Shown: piece after piece, positions 60,731 to 64,000 of the stretch
Layout of the letters: each line of letters starts with the position of its first letter
How positions within the stretch are numbered: position 1 is the first letter of the stretch
NCBI GenBank assembly: GCA_035610365.1
Contig: CM069432.1
Location: forward strand, 176,437,027 to 176,501,026
Source of the DNA: Aquatica leii
Taxonomy: Eukaryota > Arthropoda > Insecta > Coleoptera > Lampyridae
Length of the DNA stretch: 64,000 bases
Reading direction: 5' to 3'
Notes under the pieces: generated by a model
What the model saw: the letters and a program-made list of their open reading frames with translations, nothing else
Told to the model about the DNA's origin: nothing
The model's database searches: none
Translations under genes and position numbers: made by a program

Positions 60731-61110
60731 TTAGTGACATCTAACCATGCATAAGTGCGTATTCACCATGTATATATTACAGCGCCATGCCAATGATGAC
60801 GTAGCAGTCGTACCATTAACAACTCCAGCAATGCACTTTGAAGTTTTTAATTTTTTTATGATAGATTTTTTAATGTAACTAGCAGCAATCGTCAAAGATT
60901 TCGAACTTATTTGTCGTTTAACCTCATCTGCACTCATTCCTCCATTTACCATAATCGTTGCAGATATCTACCTAAAAGAATGCCGGTGTATGTTGTCCGG
61001 AAATTTCAAAACAATGTGCTACAGAAAAAGACATCTACCACAAGTGTTAATCCCAACTACTTGCTTGATGCACGTTCCATTAACGTACTTCAAAAAACTT
61101 TATCTGTAGC
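60731..61110 (-). pseudogene. Decayed tyrosine recombinase, second copy
   Basis: Reading left on the minus strand, about 61060-60960 gives VGINTCGRCLFL, a stop, then KFPDNIHRHSFR (HxxR box), another stop, then from about 60960 ISATIMVNGGMSADEVKRQI and KSLTIAASYIKKSI, including the likely nucleophile Tyr. One frame links these pieces, with two stop codons. This is the C-terminal catalytic half of a Crypton/DIRS-type recombinase; the first-Arg box is not seen. It is distinct in sequence from the copy at 25841-26530. Confidence 0.65.
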
Positions 61111-61899
61111 TACATTTTTAGGACTTAGGAATAGGTAGATATTAAACAACTTAACATACTTTATATTAGAATCGTCAATGATGTAACAATGATAAAAAAT
61201 CGACATTTTTCAGTTTTCGATAGACCAATATTAATGATTAAAGCAGACTCTTACATACATGCATCACTAATTTTAGTTAAAACTATCGTCTATTAGTACC
61301 TTTAAAAATAAGAAAATGTCATCAGTAACTTGAAAAAAAGCTACCCACTTCTTCCTCCGTGAAAACGAAAAAACCATTCATTAAAACATTTCGAAATTTT
61401 TATTTGTATCTAGTACATAAGCAATTTTTCATATTTTTTACAATAGTCATCTCTTGATTTCTACGGAATCAATTATAATTCCGTCCTTTTGCTCTGTTTT
61501 GAATTTTACGTAGAATGCCTTTTCCAAAACAATCAATTTTTTACAGAGCGATTTTTTAAAACACCGTATCTACATAGAAACGTAGACAACAAATGACATG
61601 TGTTAAGGCACAATGTTTGCACCGTGCTTCTGTTACTTACTCTCAAGTCACGAGATTTTTCTGCAACAACTTTCACCCAGAGATCCCCGTAGAGGCTTAT
61701 TAAAATTTTGTTTTAAGAGCATTACTAATGCTAATTTATCTATAAGAAAAACAATAAAAACAGAAAACGACATTAACAATTATTTTACATGCTACAATAA
61801 AAAAATTATATTTTTTTCAACAAAACATTGCAATGGTAAACAATTTGCATTTTAAATAGGACATTATTGTTTTATATAATTTTGGATCATTCACTATCG

Positions 61900-62960
61900 T
61901 CATTCAAATTAATAATGAGAACGCCACGTTCCCGTCGTCGAAAGCTACTTCTCTCTTCCACCAATAATCTATTATTTGTTCACATCGCCGAACTGAATTT
62001 GTTAAGCAATTTTCAACTGATTTCCATTTTTCTCTATATGTTTAATACAATAAGTTTTTGTAATTCTTCATATGAGTACGGTTAGATTGAATATACAATG
62101 GTTGAAAGGGAGACGAAGCACTTTATGTCGATATTTTTTAACAAAGTTTTTAGTTTATTCAAATACTTATAGAAAAAATATTAATTTATCTTTCAAAAAT
62201 GTATAATAATTCCTTTTTTAAACGATTTATTTCAAATGAAACATTTTGTTTTCTTGATTTATAAATATCTTTTTTTTTATACTATTTGGAATCTTTGTCA
62301 CTAAAGTACTGTAGTACGGGGCATTGTTCATAATAATTGTAAAAAGTTTACTCAAATTGCTTAGTAACTTATTTTAAAACTAATTAAAAAAATTCGATTC
62401 ATTCAATTCCCCGTGGTAATGTGAGTTTTCGGTCGAGGAACTAAACACCAAGCCTGCATCAATAAAAGCATAATGAGAGTAGTAAGTAACCTTCTGCCAT
62501 CAATTTTGGTAGTTTTAACATTTTTTGGATAGTTATCCTGCGAACAATGACCCACTGTAACATTCTGAAAAATCCAGGTTTTATCTAAGTAAACAAACTC
62601 GTAAGTTTTTGCTTTTTTAATTTTTAATTACTTTTTTAAGAATCAAATGAGTTTGATTACGACGTTTGGTAAGCCTATTAAGCCTTGTCTAGGTTAAATC
62701 CTATGTTTTTGAGAAGAGTATTTAATGATGTTTCACATCCTTTAAAAAGTTTTGTCAGTACCTAACAGTTTTTGTTTCAATTGATAGGTATTTGGGAAAG
62801 ATTTATTGTTAACTTGGTAGGATGTTCTGTTTACAATAGAAACACTAATCTTTAAGACAGCTGCTACACGCTGTTGTAAAAATTAAAAATGGATTGTTTT
62901 CTTAATTGTAATTAGTTAAACATACCTCTCGAACATTATTCAAAGGTAAAAACAGTTCAC
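61900..62960 (-). pseudogene. IS630/Tc1-like transposase remnant in ribozyme element
   Basis: Minus strand, right to left: a helix-turn-helix-like piece, QQRVAAVLKISVSIVNRT, near 62885-62830; SLNTLLKNIGFN near 62730; then a frame of about 70 codons (about 62622-62403) with FVYLDKTWIFQNVTVGHCS, which keeps the first catalytic Asp; and at about 62032-61914 EKWKSVENCLTNSVRRCEQI and IIDYWWKREVAFDD, the usual C-terminal end. The second and third catalytic boxes are not seen. Order and spacing fit one decayed gene of the same superfamily as the 41441-42667 gene but a different lineage. Confidence 0.6.
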
Positions 62961-63929
62961 CTGCATTACGTTCTTCCTCGAAAAATTCAGTCATCGAACT
63001 CATAACCACGTCTTTTTAATTTTGTGCCAGGCATATTAACAAACTAATCTCGCAAAATAAGTAATTAACAAAATTGTTTTGAAAAGAACTGTTTTAATAA
63101 TAATACAAAACCAAAACAAATTTAACCTCACTTAATAATTTTGACAATAATATGTACGCAAACAAGTGACAAGACTGGGTTGTAATACCAACCTCTTTTT
63201 TTAAGTTCATGCATAAATAAACACAATCTTAAACTGTTTAGTGTGGTATGATTTTGACCTCATACGTCACGTGGCATTCATCTACTTTTGAGATTACTAT
63301 AGTTCTGCAATTAATGTTTTTTTTTAAATGGTAGCTTAAAAGATATCCACTAGATAATAATCATCGCTTATGTCGCTATCATGATCACAGTCAAACTGAC
63401 TAATAATAACATTTTGCTTGTCATACAAAGATTGTTTTTGGATTTACTTTTTATATACTCCTGATATTTGAGTTATCAATTCAGTTTATTTAGTAGTAGA
63501 GATACATAAATATCTTTGGTCTAAACACTCTTAAAACATTGTTTAAAATCTGCTAGTTTCAAAATACGAACACAAATTTATAGTATGTAAAGTATGTTTA
63601 GACTGTAAGATAAAAAATATAACTATTTATGTTTGTATACAGTAATAAATGTAATAAGCCATCGTATTTGTTCAACTTAATAGAAACAAATTATACGTAA
63701 CACGCACATATAGTTGTACGTCTGAATGTTAACGTGATAAAAACTATTTTAAAACTTTTTAAACAAATTTAACATCAAAAAAACGGTATCGCTAAACAAC
63801 TTAGATAATTTCGAAGTGGATTAATAAAAAATTATCATTAGCATATAAAATTTGCTTAAAAACATACCTACGTAACTGTAGAGTGCTTGCTATAAAGGTG
63901 GTAAAACATTAAAAGTTGATTTTATACCC

Positions 63930-64000
63930 ACAAATTTCAAAATAATTTTGAATAAAACTGGGGGATAAAACCACAACGTAAAGGATACATCGAGGGTAAA
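63930..64000 (-). repeat. Right inverted repeat of the ribozyme element, truncated by window
   Basis: Reverse complement of about 60355-60430. The outer part, where a second ribozyme hairpin would lie, is beyond the window. Confidence 0.75.

Larger units (their letters stand above)
60237..64000. mobile_element. Inverted-repeat element with hammerhead ribozyme, runs off right edge
   Basis: The left end has the ribozyme hairpin (60237-60352) followed by TTACCCCCAATGTCC and ACGTTGTGGTTTTATCCC (to about 60430). The last 70 bases of the window are an imperfect reverse complement of that stretch (GGGATAAAACCACAACGTAAAGGA and onward), so the element has inverted ends and its right terminus lies outside. 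The interior has a tyrosine recombinase remnant and an IS630-like transposase remnant, both minus. From 62886 to 63930 nothing is clear except an acidic coding-like tail, DCDHDSDISDDYYLVDIF, at about 63338-63400, minus. Confidence 0.65.

Noticed and set aside
61613..62085. Plus-strand frames of 80 and 72 codons
   Set aside because: No motif; antisense to the C-terminal piece of the IS630-like transposase and AT-rich flank.

Overview
The window reads as strongly AT-rich animal nuclear DNA, most likely from an insect or another arthropod. It has LTR retrotransposons with arthropod-style TATA plus TCAGT initiators, rolling-circle Helitrons, Tc1/IS630-like, PIF/Harbinger-like and tyrosine-recombinase remnants, and probable GT-AG introns. 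I found no convincing intact host gene, tRNA or rRNA. Apart from AT-rich unassigned DNA, what can be identified is almost entirely transposable elements of different ages.

Layout. (1) 73-7159 is a nearly complete Ty3-type LTR retrotransposon with a 4-bp target duplication ACTT, near-identical LTRs of about 1.08 kb, a twice-frameshifted gag and an intact pol carrying an unusual C2H2 zinc finger between protease and reverse transcriptase. (2) 7189-7886 is a short non-autonomous Helitron on the minus strand. (3) 7.9-18.5 kb is mostly unassigned AT-rich DNA, with a degenerate MYB-site-like repeat block (13.1-13.5 kb) and a tandem repeat (17.7-18.0 kb). (4) 18584-25310 is a second Ty3-type element (TSD TTAT, 471-bp LTRs differing at three sites by eye). 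Its pol carries, downstream of the integrase, a macro (ADP-ribose-binding) domain like the TARG1/OARD1 family followed by a CCCH zinc finger. It has about nine one-base frame breaks and a deleted RT catalytic aspartate. (5) 25.8-26.5 kb is a decayed tyrosine recombinase. (6) 32-37 kb holds foldback elements and hairpin repeats. (7) 38287-40288 is two head-to-tail Helitrons, the second with remnants of the Helitron helicase.

(8) 41259-52446 is one giant inverted duplication. Its arms are about 4.2 and 4.75 kb around a 2.2-kb spacer, and each arm carries the same damaged IS630/Tc1-like transposase and the same MADF-like coding remnant. The right arm has an extra insertion of about 0.5 kb. (9) 53.0-53.3 kb is a Harbinger transposase fragment. 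(10) From 60237 to the right edge is an inverted-repeat-bounded element. Its left end contains a near-perfect hammerhead self-cleaving ribozyme inside a long hairpin, and its interior holds remnants of a tyrosine recombinase and an IS630-like transposase.

The observations most worth following are the pol-macro-CCCH fusion, the hammerhead ribozyme, the giant inverted duplication, and the zinc finger inserted between protease and RT. All identifications come from reading motifs by eye. No alignment or database search was run, so family names are assignments by motif and divergence figures are counts of differences I noticed.
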